Below are positions 34,957 through 43,138 of a stretch of DNA of 64,000 nucleotides, in pieces. The DNA is from CATZDY01 sp045599035 (lineage in GTDB: Bacteria; Bacillota; Desulfotomaculia; Desulfotomaculales; Desulfocucumaceae). The notes under the pieces were generated by a model, which saw only the letters and a list, made by a program, of their open reading frames with translations, did no database searches and was not told where the DNA came from. The translations under genes were made by a program, and so were the position numbers. The stretch is from the NCBI GenBank assembly GCA_045599035.1, contig JAZRVI010000037.1:48698-112697 (forward strand). Direction: 5' to 3'. Each line of letters opens with the position of its first letter. The stretch's first letter is position 1.

Positions 34957-35739
34957 ATGAAAATTCTGATGATCGGTGATGTCTATGGTCGGCCAGGCCG
35001 TAAAGCTTTAAAAGAAAATCTGCCTGGTCTGATTCAGGAATATAAAATTGATGTAGTCGTTGCCAACGGAGAAAATGCGGCCGGGGGCAATGGCCTGACT
35101 TCGGAAATCGGCAAGGATTTTTTTAGTTGGGGCGTAGATGTTATTACTATGGGCAATCATGTTTGGAATAACCGGGATATTTTTTCCTATTTGCCCCGGG
35201 AGCCTCGGATAATTCGTCCGGCCAATTATCCGGATGATTCCCCCGGTCGGGGAAGCTGGAGCTTTGTAGCCAAAAATGGAATAAAAATGGCGGTTTTAAA
35301 TATTTCCGGTCAGGTCTTTATGCAGCCCCTGGGCTGTCCTTTTCGTAAAGCTCAGGAGCTTTTAGCCGGGCTGGAACCGGATATTAAGGTGATTTTATTG
35401 GATTTTCACGCCGAAGCTACTTCTGAAAAAGTGGCTATGGGCTGGTTTTTGGATGGTAAGGTTAGTGCTGTTTGTGGTACTCATACCCATGTTCAAACTG
35501 CTGACGAAAGAATTTTGCCCCAGGGAACCGCTTATATTACAGATGTGGGAATGACTGGACCCAGGGATTCGGTTATTGGGGTGGAAAAGGAACTGGTAAT
35601 TGAAAAATTTATTACCCAAATGCCTCGCCGCTTTGAGGCGGCTTTGGGAGATTATCAGCTTAATGCCGTGGTCATTGAAGTTGATCCGGAAAGCGGACGG
35701 GCTTTGTCTATCGAACGCATTCAAACTTTTGAAACCTGA
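34957..35739 (+). CDS. ymdB: YmdB-family metallophosphodiesterase
   Basis: 260 residues. IGDVYGRPGR, NGENAAGG, MGNHVWNN, DFHAEATSEK and GTHTHVQTAD supply the di-metal ligands of the TIGR00282 family. YmdB of Bacillus hydrolyses 2',3'-cyclic nucleotides and affects biofilm genes. The rny-ymdB-spoVS order is the typical Firmicute cluster. Confidence 0.94.
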   Translation: MKILMIGDVYGRPGRKALKENLPGLIQEYKIDVVVANGENAAGGNGLTSEIGKDFFSWGVDVITMGNHVWNNRDIFSYLPREPRIIRPANYPDDSPGRGSWSFVAKNGIKMAVLNISGQVFMQPLGCPFRKAQELLAGLEPDIKVILLDFHAEATSEKVAMGWFLDGKVSAVCGTHTHVQTADERILPQGTAYITDVGMTGPRDSVIGVEKELVIEKFITQMPRRFEAALGDYQLNAVVIEVDPESGRALSIERIQTFET

Positions 35740-35816
35740 ACAGTTATTATTCCAGACTGAATGAATATAAATAGAAAAACTACAAGTTCTGCTATTTACT
35801 AAAGGAGGTAGAGTCG

Positions 35817-36077
35817 GTGGACATTTTAAAAGTCTCGGCAAAATCCAATCCTAATTCGGTAGCTGGTGCTTTGGCCGGAGTAGTAAGGGAAAGAGGCAGT
35901 GCGGAAATGCAGGCTATTGGAGCCGGAGCCTTAAACCAGGCTATTAAGGCCATTGCTATTGCCAGGGGATTTGTGGCTCCTGGAGGCATAGATTTGATTT
36001 GTATTCCAGCTTTTACAGATATTTATATTGAGGGTGAAGAAAGAACCGCCATTAAGTTAATTGTAGAACCTCGTTAG
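35817..36077 (+). CDS. spoVS: Stage V sporulation protein S
   Basis: 86 residues, with DILKVSAKSNPNSVAGALAG and the Ala-rich ALNQAIKAIAIARGF helix of SpoVS, an Alba-like small DNA- or RNA-binding protein. GTG 35817 follows AAAGGAGG. It affects septation and coat assembly in Bacillus. Confidence 0.96.
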   Translation: MDILKVSAKSNPNSVAGALAGVVRERGSAEMQAIGAGALNQAIKAIAIARGFVAPGGIDLICIPAFTDIYIEGEERTAIKLIVEPR

Positions 36078-36085
36078 ATCCCAAC

Positions 36086-36110
36086 AAGCTCGATCCTGGT
36101 CGGGCTTTTT
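36086..36110 (+). terminator. Terminator after spoVS
   Basis: AAGCTCG-ATCCTGGT-CGGGCTT with one G-U pair, ending in TTT. It ends just before the ribosome binding site of the next gene. Confidence 0.7.
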
Positions 36111-36132
36111 ATATTGGAGGAGGCATCGTAAA

Positions 36133-37065
36133 ATCTGGATTGTAGATGGACATTGTGATACTTTGACTGCTTTGGGGCAGTCGCGGCGAGAAGCTTCAGC
36201 CGTTTGGGAGAGTTGGAAGGCCGGTCAGATTAAACTGCAAATTGCGGCAATTTGTGCATCGGATAGTTTTCCCCATTGGGAAACTGTCGGAACTCTGTGC
36301 TGCTTGGAACAGTTTTACCAAAGGTTGGAGCAGGATTGGCCGGAAGCCCGGTGGCTGCGGTGGCAGGAAGACTTGGGAAATTGGCAAAATTCAGATAAAT
36401 TAGGTTTGCTGCTGGCCTTGGAAGGAGCCGAACCTCTGGAGGGGCAAATCGAGCTGTTGCACCTTTTTTTTCGTTTGGGGGTGCGAATGCTGGGGCTAAC
36501 CTGGAATTACCGCAATCAGTTGGCCGATGGAGTCAAGGAACAGGGCGGTTTAAGCAGTTTGGGCAAACAGTTTGTTCGAGAAATGAACCGGCTGGGTATT
36601 TTGCTGGATGCCGCTCATCTGGCCGAAAAGGGCTTTGCTGATTTGCTGGAGCTTACTTCCAAGCCGTTGATTGTTTCTCATGCCAATTGCCGCCGACTTT
36701 GCGATCATCCCCGCAATTTGGCGGACTGGCAAATTAAAGCTTGTGCCGCAAGCGGGGGAGTCATTGGAATTTGTTTCTATCCGCCTTTTTTAACCGGCAG
36801 TTCCCAGGCTTCTCTTGAAGATGTACTGGATCAAATTGAGTATTTGGCCAAGGTTGGGGGGGTGGATTGTGTCGCCTTGGGTTCGGATTTTGATGGAATG
36901 AATTGGGTTCCGGAAGGTTTGGAGGAGGTAAGCAAAATGCCTCTTTTGATTGAGGGTTTGTATAAGCGGGGTTTTTCGGAAAATGAAATAGCTTCAATTA
37001 TGGGCAAAAATTGGCTGCGGGTGTTGCAGCTTCCCTCAAAGCCGAAAAATCGTCTTTTGGACTAA
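36133..37065 (+). CDS. Membrane-dipeptidase family (M19) peptidase
   Basis: About 310 residues of the renal dipeptidase fold. VDGHCDTL supplies the HxD zinc ligands, LALEGAEPL the bridging Glu, and SHANCRRL and GSDFDGM the rest. It cleaves dipeptides, possibly from peptidoglycan or peptide fermentation. No ATG, GTG or TTG lies in frame between GGAGGAGG (36116-36122) and HxD. The first TTG (36163) would delete the metal site. ATC 36133 or ATT 36139, correctly spaced, is the likely start, or there is a sequence error. Confidence 0.85.
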   Translation: MWIVDGHCDTLTALGQSRREASAVWESWKAGQIKLQIAAICASDSFPHWETVGTLCCLEQFYQRLEQDWPEARWLRWQEDLGNWQNSDKLGLLLALEGAEPLEGQIELLHLFFRLGVRMLGLTWNYRNQLADGVKEQGGLSSLGKQFVREMNRLGILLDAAHLAEKGFADLLELTSKPLIVSHANCRRLCDHPRNLADWQIKACAASGGVIGICFYPPFLTGSSQASLEDVLDQIEYLAKVGGVDCVALGSDFDGMNWVPEGLEEVSKMPLLIEGLYKRGFSENEIASIMGKNWLRVLQLPSKPKNRLLD

Positions 37066-37129
37066 TACTTTAACTGGTTAAGTTGATTATTAATGGATAG
37101 AATATTATAATAAGGTTAAAAAGCTTATT

Positions 37130-37257
37130 ATATTTTAATGTCGGCAGACTTAAATCTGGCTTATAAAGGGGTGAAACAGGCTTTAGCGGATGGAAGTTTA
37201 TCTGAGGAACGGATCAATGAAAGCGTGCAAAAAATTTTAACCCTTAAATTTAGAAGA
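37130..37257 (+). pseudogene. nagZ 3' fragment
   Basis: Encodes the last roughly 40 residues of NagZ (ADLNLAYKGVKQALADG...) and is about 92 percent identical to 40652-40779, the end of the intact gene. It lacks all the rest of nagZ. It runs into sequence encoding LEDVIVLQQKDK of the following fragment in another frame. It is the left relic of a duplicated block. Confidence 0.85.
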
Positions 37258-37801
37258 TGTAATTGTATTGCAACAGAAAGATAAGGCGGGAGATAATCAG
37301 GAAGGAACGGAGGCAGTGGAAACAGATACGACATCTGAACCCATAATTAAAACTGAAGTAGTAACTGTTCCGGAATATATAACCAGATCGGTATCGGAGG
37401 AGAATCTTCAGGAAACTATTTATGCGGTGAAAAACGCAGTTGGGAATTATTTATCTTCTTTTATTGAGGACATCAATACAGGAAGATACAGTGCAATGTA
37501 TTCTTATGTTGAATATGGCAGCAAAATGGAACAACTTCAGAAAGATTTTATAGCAAAATCCTTTAGAAAGGAGGAGCTATTGAAATATTCAGTTGTAAAC
37601 ACAACCCGTATTGACAGCAGTACATATCATGCTACTGCTATTGAAGATTATGATGTATATGAAGGCGGTGATAGCTATGACACTCACTATTATGTTCAAC
37701 AAAAATGCACCTATAAAGTGAACAAGCAGCCTGACGGAAAATGGCTGATCAGTAATTTTGTCGAAAACATTGAAGAACTAAATAAAATTGTTTATTATTA
37801 A
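37245..37801 (+). pseudogene. TcaA-like C-terminal (NTF2-like) fragment
   Basis: An open frame of about 180 codons with LSSFIEDINTGRYSAMYSYVEYGS and a lysine/tyrosine-rich NTF2-like fold, like the C-terminal domain of TcaA/YvbJ membrane proteins. It has no zinc ribbon, no membrane helix and no convincing start. TTG 37268 has no ribosome binding site, and the frame opens inside the nagZ relic. It is most simply the tail of a deleted zinc-ribbon protein gene. Expression as a free domain cannot be excluded. Confidence 0.6.
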
Positions 37802-37830
37802 AATATTTTTAGATTTAATTTGAGCTGGTT

Positions 37831-38274
37831 ATTGATATGCTGGCAGCAAGGAGACTGTTTATGCGTTGTCCAAAATGCGGCAGGGAAAATAAAAGCGAAG
37901 CAAACTATTGCAGAGCATGCGGTCAAGATTTAACTGTTATTAATACTTCAGAGACAGAACCTGAAGAGTTTATTCAAGCAAAGGTCAAAGTGACTGAATC
38001 TGTTAAGGCTGATGAGTCTGGCAAAGCTGATGAATATGTTAAAGCTAATGAAATTGATATGCTGGCAACAAAGAGGTTATTTATGCGTTGTCCAAAATGC
38101 GGCAGGGAAAATAAAAGCGAAGCAAACTATTGCAGAGCATGCGGTCAAGATTTAACTGTTATTAATACTTCAGAGACAGAGCCTGAAGAGCTTATTCAAG
38201 CAGAGGTCAAGGTGACTGAATCTGTTAAGGCTGATGAGTCTGGCAAAGCTGATGAATCTGTTAAAGCCAATGAG
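37831..38274 (+). repeat. 222-bp tandem duplication
   Basis: 37831-38052 and 38053-38274 are in-frame direct repeats. Each starts ATTGATATGCTGGC and contains the ribosome binding site, ATG and zinc-ribbon codons of the gene. The few differences suggest a recent event. Confidence 0.93.
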
Positions 38275-39456
38275 TCTGGCAAGGCTAATTCCAGGAAATC
38301 TGTTATTGCTGGAATTAGCGTTTTGGGTGCGGTTCTGCTTCTTGCGATAACTGGTTATTTTGTAGGAAATAATGTTTTTGGTCCGGACAAGCTCGTTAAA
38401 GAATATGTTACAGCGATTGTTGATCAGGATTGGAGTAAGGCTTACAGCTATCTTAATACAGATGAAATAGGTTCTCCTTTTATTACCGAGGATAAATTTA
38501 TTGAATTATGTTCCACTTCGGATAATAAAATAGCTGACTATACTATGACTGATGTGTCTGATGGCTATAATAAGTCTTATTTAATTAAGTGCATTCAATA
38601 TAACGATGAGGAAGATTCGTTTAAGGTAAACTTAAAGAAACAAAAGAAAAATAATTTTTTATTCTTTGATTCTTATAAGGTCTCTTTGGATGATTATGCC
38701 ACAAATGAATATAGTGTCTATATACCTAATGGTACTGTTTTGAGCTTTGATGGTAAAACAATAGATCAAAGATACCGTACTGCTTCCACAGAGGATTATG
38801 ATTTATATACCTTGCCTTATGTTTTTTACGGCAAACATGATATTCTGGTAACCGGATATGATTATAACGATTATCAGAATGTTGTTTATGTCTATGGTCA
38901 GGATTCTTATAAGCTGTATTCTTCTTCAGCAAATAATAACCTTAATAACATATCTGATAGTCAAAGTATTTCATCTGATATAAGTGTTGATCCCCCGCAG
39001 GATGGCAACTCCAATGGCGGATCTGCCAGTCGAAGTATTTCGATTGATAAAAGCTCCACCTATCAGGTTGTAATATCTGATGCTACTTGGGAAAATGCTA
39101 ATGAAAAAGCTGGTTCAGCGGGAGGACATTTGGTATATGTAAATAATGCGGAGGAATTTACTAAAGTATGTAACATGGCCTACAATGCTGGTTTAAGAGT
39201 CTTTTGGTTAGGAGCTAAAAGATATGATAATCAAAGTTGGAGTGAAGTTTCCTGGAGAAACGGTAAATCAATGAATTTTACTAAATGGTTTAGCAATGAG
39301 CCTTCTTATGTTTCGGAAGAAGGTTATAGTGAAAATTATTTAATGTGTTTTTATGTAGATGGTCAATGGTATTATAATGATGCTTTCAATGATGTTCAGC
39401 AATATTATAGTAAAAAAATGGGCTATATCATTGAATTTGAAGGAGGAAACTATTGA
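37861..39456 (+). CDS. Zinc-ribbon, TcaA-like membrane protein with a C-terminal C-type lectin domain
   Basis: 531 residues. Two identical zinc ribbons (CPKCGRENKSEANYCRACG, residues 3-21 and about 77-95) each precede an acidic repeat. A membrane helix (about 148-167, SVIAGISVLGAVLLLAITGY) follows. An extracellular TcaA-like region comes next (about 175-360), then a Ser/Asn linker and a C-type-lectin-like domain (about 395-531; FWLGAKR, WSEVSWRNG, WYYNDAFND, GYIIEFE). ATG 37861 follows AAGGAG. The second ribbon results from the 222-bp duplication and keeps its own AAAGAGG and ATG at 38083, so a shorter form could also be made. Glycan binding is inferred. The stop overlaps nagZ (TTGA). Confidence 0.82.
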   Translation: MRCPKCGRENKSEANYCRACGQDLTVINTSETEPEEFIQAKVKVTESVKADESGKADEYVKANEIDMLATKRLFMRCPKCGRENKSEANYCRACGQDLTVINTSETEPEELIQAEVKVTESVKADESGKADESVKANESGKANSRKSVIAGISVLGAVLLLAITGYFVGNNVFGPDKLVKEYVTAIVDQDWSKAYSYLNTDEIGSPFITEDKFIELCSTSDNKIADYTMTDVSDGYNKSYLIKCIQYNDEEDSFKVNLKKQKKNNFLFFDSYKVSLDDYATNEYSVYIPNGTVLSFDGKTIDQRYRTASTEDYDLYTLPYVFYGKHDILVTGYDYNDYQNVVYVYGQDSYKLYSSSANNNLNNISDSQSISSDISVDPPQDGNSNGGSASRSISIDKSSTYQVVISDATWENANEKAGSAGGHLVYVNNAEEFTKVCNMAYNAGLRVFWLGAKRYDNQSWSEVSWRNGKSMNFTKWFSNEPSYVSEEGYSENYLMCFYVDGQWYYNDAFNDVQQYYSKKMGYIIEFEGGNY

Positions 39457-40796
39457 AAAAGTTCTGTATAGTAATTTTTTTAATTTTACTCTTTGTTGCA
39501 TCTTATGGAATGGGAATGAAGGATGTATTTTCAGTAAAAAACCTGGTAAACTGGGGAAAGACAGAAACAACTTTAACCGGCAGCAAAAACAAAATTGCAG
39601 AAAGTAAGGCAAATGGATTAGAAACTGCCAGTAAAATTATAGAAGTAAAGACAGAAGACATAAACAATATCAGCCAAACTTCGGGAGATAAGACAAAAGA
39701 AGAACAAATCAAGAATTTATGGTATCAATCTGGAGATGAAATAATTCAAGAAAAAGTTAAGAACTTAATGGCTGCTATGTCCTTGGATGAAAAGATTTGG
39801 CAAATGTTTTTTACTACGCCGGAATCCTTAACGGGAATAGGTACGGCAATTCAAGCAGGGGAAAGCACCAAAGCTGCTTTGGGGAAGTATCCTGTAGGTG
39901 GGATTATCTATTTTGCTCCTAATATCCTGAATAAAGAGCAGATTACTGCTATGATTGCTAACAGTCAAGATTTTTCTAAAATACCGCTTTTTATTGGAGT
40001 AGATGAAGAAGGAGGAATTGTTTCCCGCATTGGTGGTAATAGTCAAATGGGAATAACTAAGATCCAGCCTATGCAAGAAATCGGATCCTTGAATGATGAG
40101 AATAAAGCCTATCAGGTAGGAGAAACTATTGCTGGCTATATTGGCGAATTAGGTTTTAATGTGGATTTTGCTCCGGTTGCTGATGTTTTAATCAATAGCC
40201 AGAACCAGGAGATTGGAAGCCGCTCTTTTGGTTCTGATGTGCAGGTTGTGCAAAGAATGGTGCCTCAGGTAGTAAATGGTTTGGAGAATAATGGCGTATC
40301 AGCCTGTTTAAAACATTTTCCAGGACATGGCAGCACTTCAGTGGATTCCCATACTGGTTATTCGGAAAGCACCCGAACTTTAGAAGAATTTAGAAAGACA
40401 GAATTTTTACCTTTTCAAGCTGGAATAAACAGCGGGGTTGATTTTGTGATGATTTCCAACATGACTGCAATCAATGTTACCAAAGAAGCTATACCCTGCT
40501 CACTTTCTAAAGAAATAATCACGAATCTTTTAAAAAATGAGCTGGGATTTAAAGGAATTATAATTACAGATTCTCAAAGCATGGGAGCTGTTACCAGCAA
40601 ATATACGGCTGATAACGCTGCTGTTAAAGCCATTCAGGCAGGAGCAGATATAATTTTAATGCCGGCAGATTTAAATCTGGCTTATAAAGGGGTGAAGCAG
40701 GCTTTAGCGGATGGAAACTTATCCGAGGAGCGGATCAATGAAAGCGTACAAAAAATTTTAACCCTTAAATTTAAAAGGGGAATTATTACCGATTAA
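39453..40796 (+). CDS. Secreted or membrane-anchored beta-N-acetylhexosaminidase (GH3, NagZ-like)
   Basis: 447 residues. The N-terminal hydrophobic segment (CIVIFLILLFVASYGMGM) is a signal peptide or anchor, followed by a linker of about 80 residues. The GH3 domain has GVDEEGG, KHFPGHGSTSVDSH (catalytic loop His) and IITDSQSMGAV (nucleophile Asp). It should release N-acetylglucosamine from muropeptides. TTG 39453 follows GGAGG. Translational coupling to the lectin-domain protein suggests a joint cell-wall role. Its 3' end is duplicated at 37130. Confidence 0.88.
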   Translation: MKKFCIVIFLILLFVASYGMGMKDVFSVKNLVNWGKTETTLTGSKNKIAESKANGLETASKIIEVKTEDINNISQTSGDKTKEEQIKNLWYQSGDEIIQEKVKNLMAAMSLDEKIWQMFFTTPESLTGIGTAIQAGESTKAALGKYPVGGIIYFAPNILNKEQITAMIANSQDFSKIPLFIGVDEEGGIVSRIGGNSQMGITKIQPMQEIGSLNDENKAYQVGETIAGYIGELGFNVDFAPVADVLINSQNQEIGSRSFGSDVQVVQRMVPQVVNGLENNGVSACLKHFPGHGSTSVDSHTGYSESTRTLEEFRKTEFLPFQAGINSGVDFVMISNMTAINVTKEAIPCSLSKEIITNLLKNELGFKGIIITDSQSMGAVTSKYTADNAAVKAIQAGADIILMPADLNLAYKGVKQALADGNLSEERINESVQKILTLKFKRGIITD

Positions 40797-40806
40797 GGAG
40801 TGATTA

Positions 40807-41037
40807 ATTATAAAAGTCAATGTTGATCAGTTTGTGAAACAGCATCAGGCTGAAATTGAAACTCTGGTTAATTTAAGCTTGAACAAAGCTGCCCAGAAGC
40901 TTAAAGATAAAATTGCAGCCGGAGATTTGCAGGCTAATTTTGAAGAAATTATGCCGGTTTTACTTTATGAGGTTTTGGTAACCAATACAGTAGCTACCCT
41001 GCGTTTGGCGGCGGAAATGGTTGAAGAATCGGACTAA
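40807..41037 (+). CDS. Small protein of unknown function, probable ATT or ATA start
   Basis: About 76 residues, helical, with no recognised domain (VNVDQFVKQHQAEIETLVN...ATLRLAAEMVEES). AAGGAG (40795-40800) lies 6 bp before ATT 40807 and 9 bp before ATA 40810. An in-frame TGA at 40801 bounds the frame. The first standard start, GTG 40834, is 33 bp from the site. It is 12 bp upstream of the AIR-synthase-like gene, so probably co-transcribed. Confidence 0.6.
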   Translation: MIKVNVDQFVKQHQAEIETLVNLSLNKAAQKLKDKIAAGDLQANFEEIMPVLLYEVLVTNTVATLRLAAEMVEESD

Positions 41038-41052
41038 AAGGAGGGGGCATTG

Positions 41053-41814
41053 ATGCGGCGAGAAAAATACCGGGATCTTTTGCTTACCTATTTAAACGAA
41101 GAAACCGTTTTGGTGGTTTCCTGTGATTCCTCTGGAGCTGTTGGCCCCAAAGAAGAAGATCTGGTAGAAGTACCCGGATATGTTTTGGGGCGTTTGACCG
41201 CTCGGGTAGCTTTGCTGGAGGTTTTGGCAGTGGGAGCCAAGCCTTTTAATCTGGTTTCGGCTTTGTGCGTGGAGCCTTTTCCTTTGGGGGAAGAAATCAA
41301 TCAGGGTATTCGGGAAGAATTGCAGTCTTTGGGCTTGGATTCTGCGGTCATGATGACCGGCAGCAGCGAAAAAAATTTTCCGGTTCTGCAATCTGCTTTG
41401 GGGATTACTGTAATTGCGGCAGCCAGACCGGAGGATTTGCTGATTAAAGCCCTGCAATCTGGAGATGCGGTCTTGCTGCTGGGCTGGCCTAAATTGGGAA
41501 TGGAAATACCTTCCGATTATTCGGAGCTGGTGGAAGGAGCGGATTTGCAAAAATTATTGGCTTGTCCGCAAGTTCGGGAAATTGTGCCGGTTGGTTCCCG
41601 GGGTATTGCAGGAGAAATTGGAGATTTGGAGCAAATCTATCAGCTTAGAATGTTCTGGGATTCTCTGCCGCCCGGTTTAGATTTAGAAAAGTCTGGTGGT
41701 CCTTCCACTTGTGTATTGGCCATTGGAGATTTGGCAGCCTTGCAAAGCCTGAGTTTTAGCAAGCCAACCTGTATCTTGGGTCACTTTGCGGCTCGGTGCA
41801 GCTTAAAAGCATGA
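41053..41814 (+). CDS. AIR-synthase-related (PurM-like) protein
   Basis: 253 residues. VVSCDSSGAVGPKEEDLV, RLTARVALLEVLAVGA and the GDAVLLLGWPKLG segment resemble the PurM/HypE/ThiL superfamily N-terminal and central parts. The usual C-terminal half is reduced. Members bind ATP, but the substrate here is unknown. It does not match ThiL, SelD or PurM well enough to name. ATG 41053 follows GGAGGGGG. Confidence 0.7.
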   Translation: MRREKYRDLLLTYLNEETVLVVSCDSSGAVGPKEEDLVEVPGYVLGRLTARVALLEVLAVGAKPFNLVSALCVEPFPLGEEINQGIREELQSLGLDSAVMMTGSSEKNFPVLQSALGITVIAAARPEDLLIKALQSGDAVLLLGWPKLGMEIPSDYSELVEGADLQKLLACPQVREIVPVGSRGIAGEIGDLEQIYQLRMFWDSLPPGLDLEKSGGPSTCVLAIGDLAALQSLSFSKPTCILGHFAARCSLKA

Positions 41815-41848
41815 TTGTATATTGCTTGTTTTTAAACTGAAAATTTTG

Positions 41849-41880
41849 AGGGGCCGCAAAAATGCAGCCCCTGTTTTATT
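41849..41880. terminator. Terminator between AIR-synthase-like gene and hpf
   Basis: AGGGGCCGCA pairs with TGCAGCCCCT, followed by GTTTTATTTT on the plus strand. Confidence 0.8.
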
Positions 41881-41905
41881 TTATATTAGAAAAAAGCTTT
41901 GTAAC

Positions 41906-42448
41906 CTAAAATTCCGGTTCAATCAAACCAATTTTTCCATCATTTCTTTTATAGATAACATTAACCTGTTCGGTTTCGGAATTAGAAAACACATAGAAGC
42001 TATGCCCCAGGAGTTTCATTTGCAAAATGGCTTCTTCCAAGGCCATGGGTTTAAAGGCAAATTTTTTGCTTTTGACTATCTGAAATTCTTCTTCGGATTC
42101 TTTGATCGGATTAATTTCCAGTGGAGCCTTGGCGGCAAAGCTTTCATCCATAGAGGTACGCCCTCGTTTTTGCAAGCGGCCTTTGTAGCGGCTCATTTGT
42201 TTTTCCAGTTTTTCCACTACTAAATCAAGAGAGCTGTACATATCGGAGGTAGCTTCTTCAGCTCGGACAATCATTCCGTATACCGGAATTGTAACTTCAA
42301 TTCGCTGAAAACCTTTTTCGACGCTCAAAGTAACCTGGGCTTCGGTTTCCTGCCCCAAATGCCGATCCAGCTTTTCCAGCTTTTTGTTGATTTGGCTGCT
42401 TAAAGACTGAGTGACCTCAACATTTTTTCCTCTGATTTGAATTTTCAT
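41906..42448 (-). CDS. hpf: Ribosome hibernation-promoting factor, long form
   Basis: 180 residues. An N-terminal S30AE domain (MKIQIRGKNVEVTQSLSSQI) is joined by a linker to the C-terminal dimerisation domain (VKSKKFAFKPMALEEAILQM). The long form creates 100S ribosome dimers in resting cells. ATG 42448 follows AAAGGAGATG. Confidence 0.95.
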   Translation of the reverse strand: MKIQIRGKNVEVTQSLSSQINKKLEKLDRHLGQETEAQVTLSVEKGFQRIEVTIPVYGMIVRAEEATSDMYSSLDLVVEKLEKQMSRYKGRLQKRGRTSMDESFAAKAPLEINPIKESEEEFQIVKSKKFAFKPMALEEAILQMKLLGHSFYVFSNSETEQVNVIYKRNDGKIGLIEPEF

Positions 42449-42479
42449 AAATAAAAAACATCTCCTTTCCCAAGGCATA

Positions 42480-42690
42480 ATTGCGAACTGCCGTCCACCT
42501 AAAGGCAGGCGGCTTTTAAGGGCTAAAGCCCTGTTTAAGAAGTCTGGTATTTAAGTATCCACCTGAATGTTCAGGCAGTCCTTATTCTTATAGGCGTGTC
42601 CACTTCGCCTCTACTGTATAGGATTGTATAGGATTGGGTTGCTTATATCCCGCCATCCAAGGACAGTGGATTTTATGCTCCCAATTTATA
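42480..42690 (-). mobile_element. Possible decayed IS605-type right end
   Basis: Read on the minus strand the region has a run of small hairpins (TGCCTGAACATTCAGGTGGA, AGGGCTTTAGCCCT). It ends in GCCGCCTGCC/GGTGGACGGC followed by AGTTCGC, reminiscent of the hairpin plus GTAGTT termini elsewhere in the window. No open frame. Weak evidence; it could simply be structured untranslated RNA. Confidence 0.35.
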
Positions 42691-42717
42691 AAAACCCCAG
42701 CCTGCAAGACTGGGGTT
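42691..42717 (-). terminator. Terminator after the cold-shock gene
   Basis: AACCCCAG-TCTTGCAGG-CTGGGGTT followed by TTTA on the minus strand. Confidence 0.85.
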
Positions 42718-42724
42718 GACAGCA

Positions 42725-42922
42725 TTATAATTTCACAACATTAGAAGCTTGGGGGCCTCTTGCACCATCTACAATATCAAATTCAACCCGTTGGCCTTCG
42801 TCCAAGCTTTTGAAGCCTTCGTCCTGGATTGCGGAAAAATGGACGAATACATCGCCGCCGTCTTCCCGTTCAATGAAGCCATAACCTTTTTCCGCACTAA
42901 ACCATTTTACTTTGCCTTGCAT
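42725..42922 (-). CDS. Cold-shock domain protein (CspA family)
   Basis: 65 residues, one cold-shock domain. KGYGFIE (RNP1) and DVFVHFS (RNP2) bind single-stranded RNA or DNA. ATG 42922 follows AGGAGG; an upstream in-frame start at 42931 overlaps that site and is rejected. Confidence 0.95.
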   Translation of the reverse strand: MQGKVKWFSAEKGYGFIEREDGGDVFVHFSAIQDEGFKSLDEGQRVEFDIVDGARGPQASNVVKL

Positions 42923-43138
42923 TAAGCACATTCCTCCTAAAATACATTAGAACCTTTTCAGGCTTTAAGCAATGGTAACATAATTTTCGCCCCATGTCAA
43001 CTCTTTCCACTCGGCTTGGTTTTTTTATTTTGCAGCCTGGCTGTCGAATTTCATTAAAAAAGGCTCCTGCATAAAAATGAATCTTTGGCTGGCTGCATAA
43101 GGCTGGAGCTTATCGGTTAAACTAAGCCCGGTGATTTT

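Noticed and set aside
41053..41814. Naming the AIR-synthase-like protein thiL, hypE or purM
   Set aside because: Specific motifs and full length of those families are not evident.
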